A stretch of 64,000 nucleotides of DNA from the NCBI RefSeq assembly GCF_008271365.1, contig NZ_CP043430.1, forward strand, positions 3,100,001-3,164,000, given 5' to 3'. Source of the DNA: Microbacterium sp. 1S1. Its GTDB lineage: Bacteria > Actinomycetota > Actinomycetes > Actinomycetales > Microbacteriaceae. The first letter of the stretch is position 1. Each line of letters opens with the position of its first letter. The position numbers and the translations under genes were made by a program. The notes beneath the pieces were generated by a model. It saw nothing but the letters and a program-made list of their open reading frames with translations. It was not told the origin of the DNA and ran no database searches. Positions 59,633-64,000 of the stretch are shown here, one piece after another.

Positions 59633-64000
<4,368 letters not shown>

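Overview
The window looks like a chromosomal segment of a high-GC actinobacterium, most likely a Microbacteriaceae member close to Microbacterium. The main reason is the block at 42.0-59.3 kb, whose gene order (TPR protein, HAD phosphatase, small protein, tlyA, nadK, recN, pyrG, NUDIX, xerD, parA-like, scpA, scpB, rluB, tyrA, cmk, der) follows the Mycobacterium tuberculosis Rv1691-Rv1713 order as I remember it, with many 4-11 bp start/stop overlaps. Beyond it lies an rRNA operon read on the minus strand (16S partial at the window end, 23S, 5S, terminator at 59.36 kb). The genus call is inference.

Left part (1-37.8 kb) is accessory and mosaic. 1-5.4 kb: FAD oxidoreductase (cut by the window), a monooxygenase/DJ-1/zinc-dehydrogenase operon, a LexA-box-controlled pair of small genes, a TMEM175-like channel and an aldo/keto reductase whose N-terminus has been replaced. 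5.4-13 kb: a defence-type island with a many-zinc-ribbon recombinase-like protein, a type III restriction-modification pair (mod, res), an RPGMYIG-motif small protein and an orphan VbhA-like antitoxin. 13-25.7 kb: decayed genes and insertion sequences (one intact IS3-family element at 14.5-15.7 kb, two IS3 remnants, an orphan LPXTG tail, a tRNA 3'-like fragment) between a few intact genes (DUF488, GlcG/HbpS-like, monooxygenase with a divergent GlxA-type regulator, UvrA2-like ATPase, metallophosphoesterase).

25.7-32.4 kb is a coherent metal/redox block: a VIT1/CCC1 transporter, a ferric-reductase-like membrane flavocytochrome, a small membrane-anchored FMN-binding protein with the SGAT flavinylation motif, its ApbE flavin transferase, a histidine kinase/response regulator pair, and a CaCA-type cation exchanger behind a clear yybP-ykoY manganese riboswitch. 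32.7-37.8 kb carries a free-standing helicase-associated-domain protein and an operon of two catalytically degenerate tyrosine-recombinase-like proteins plus a DDE-transposase-like protein, ending at a terminator just before tRNA-Pro(GGG). This module is the best candidate for an uncharacterised mobile system in the window.

38-41.8 kb (plus strand) holds a GNAT acetyltransferase, a small acidic protein, a YhhN-family membrane protein, an S4-domain RNA-binding protein, and a DUF222/HNH endonuclease gene with a LexA box over an apparently leaderless promoter. From 42 kb on everything is minus-strand core genome. The 612-residue TPR protein beside the rRNA operon carries two large in-frame tandem repeat arrays, one basic RG/NRD-rich and one acidic.
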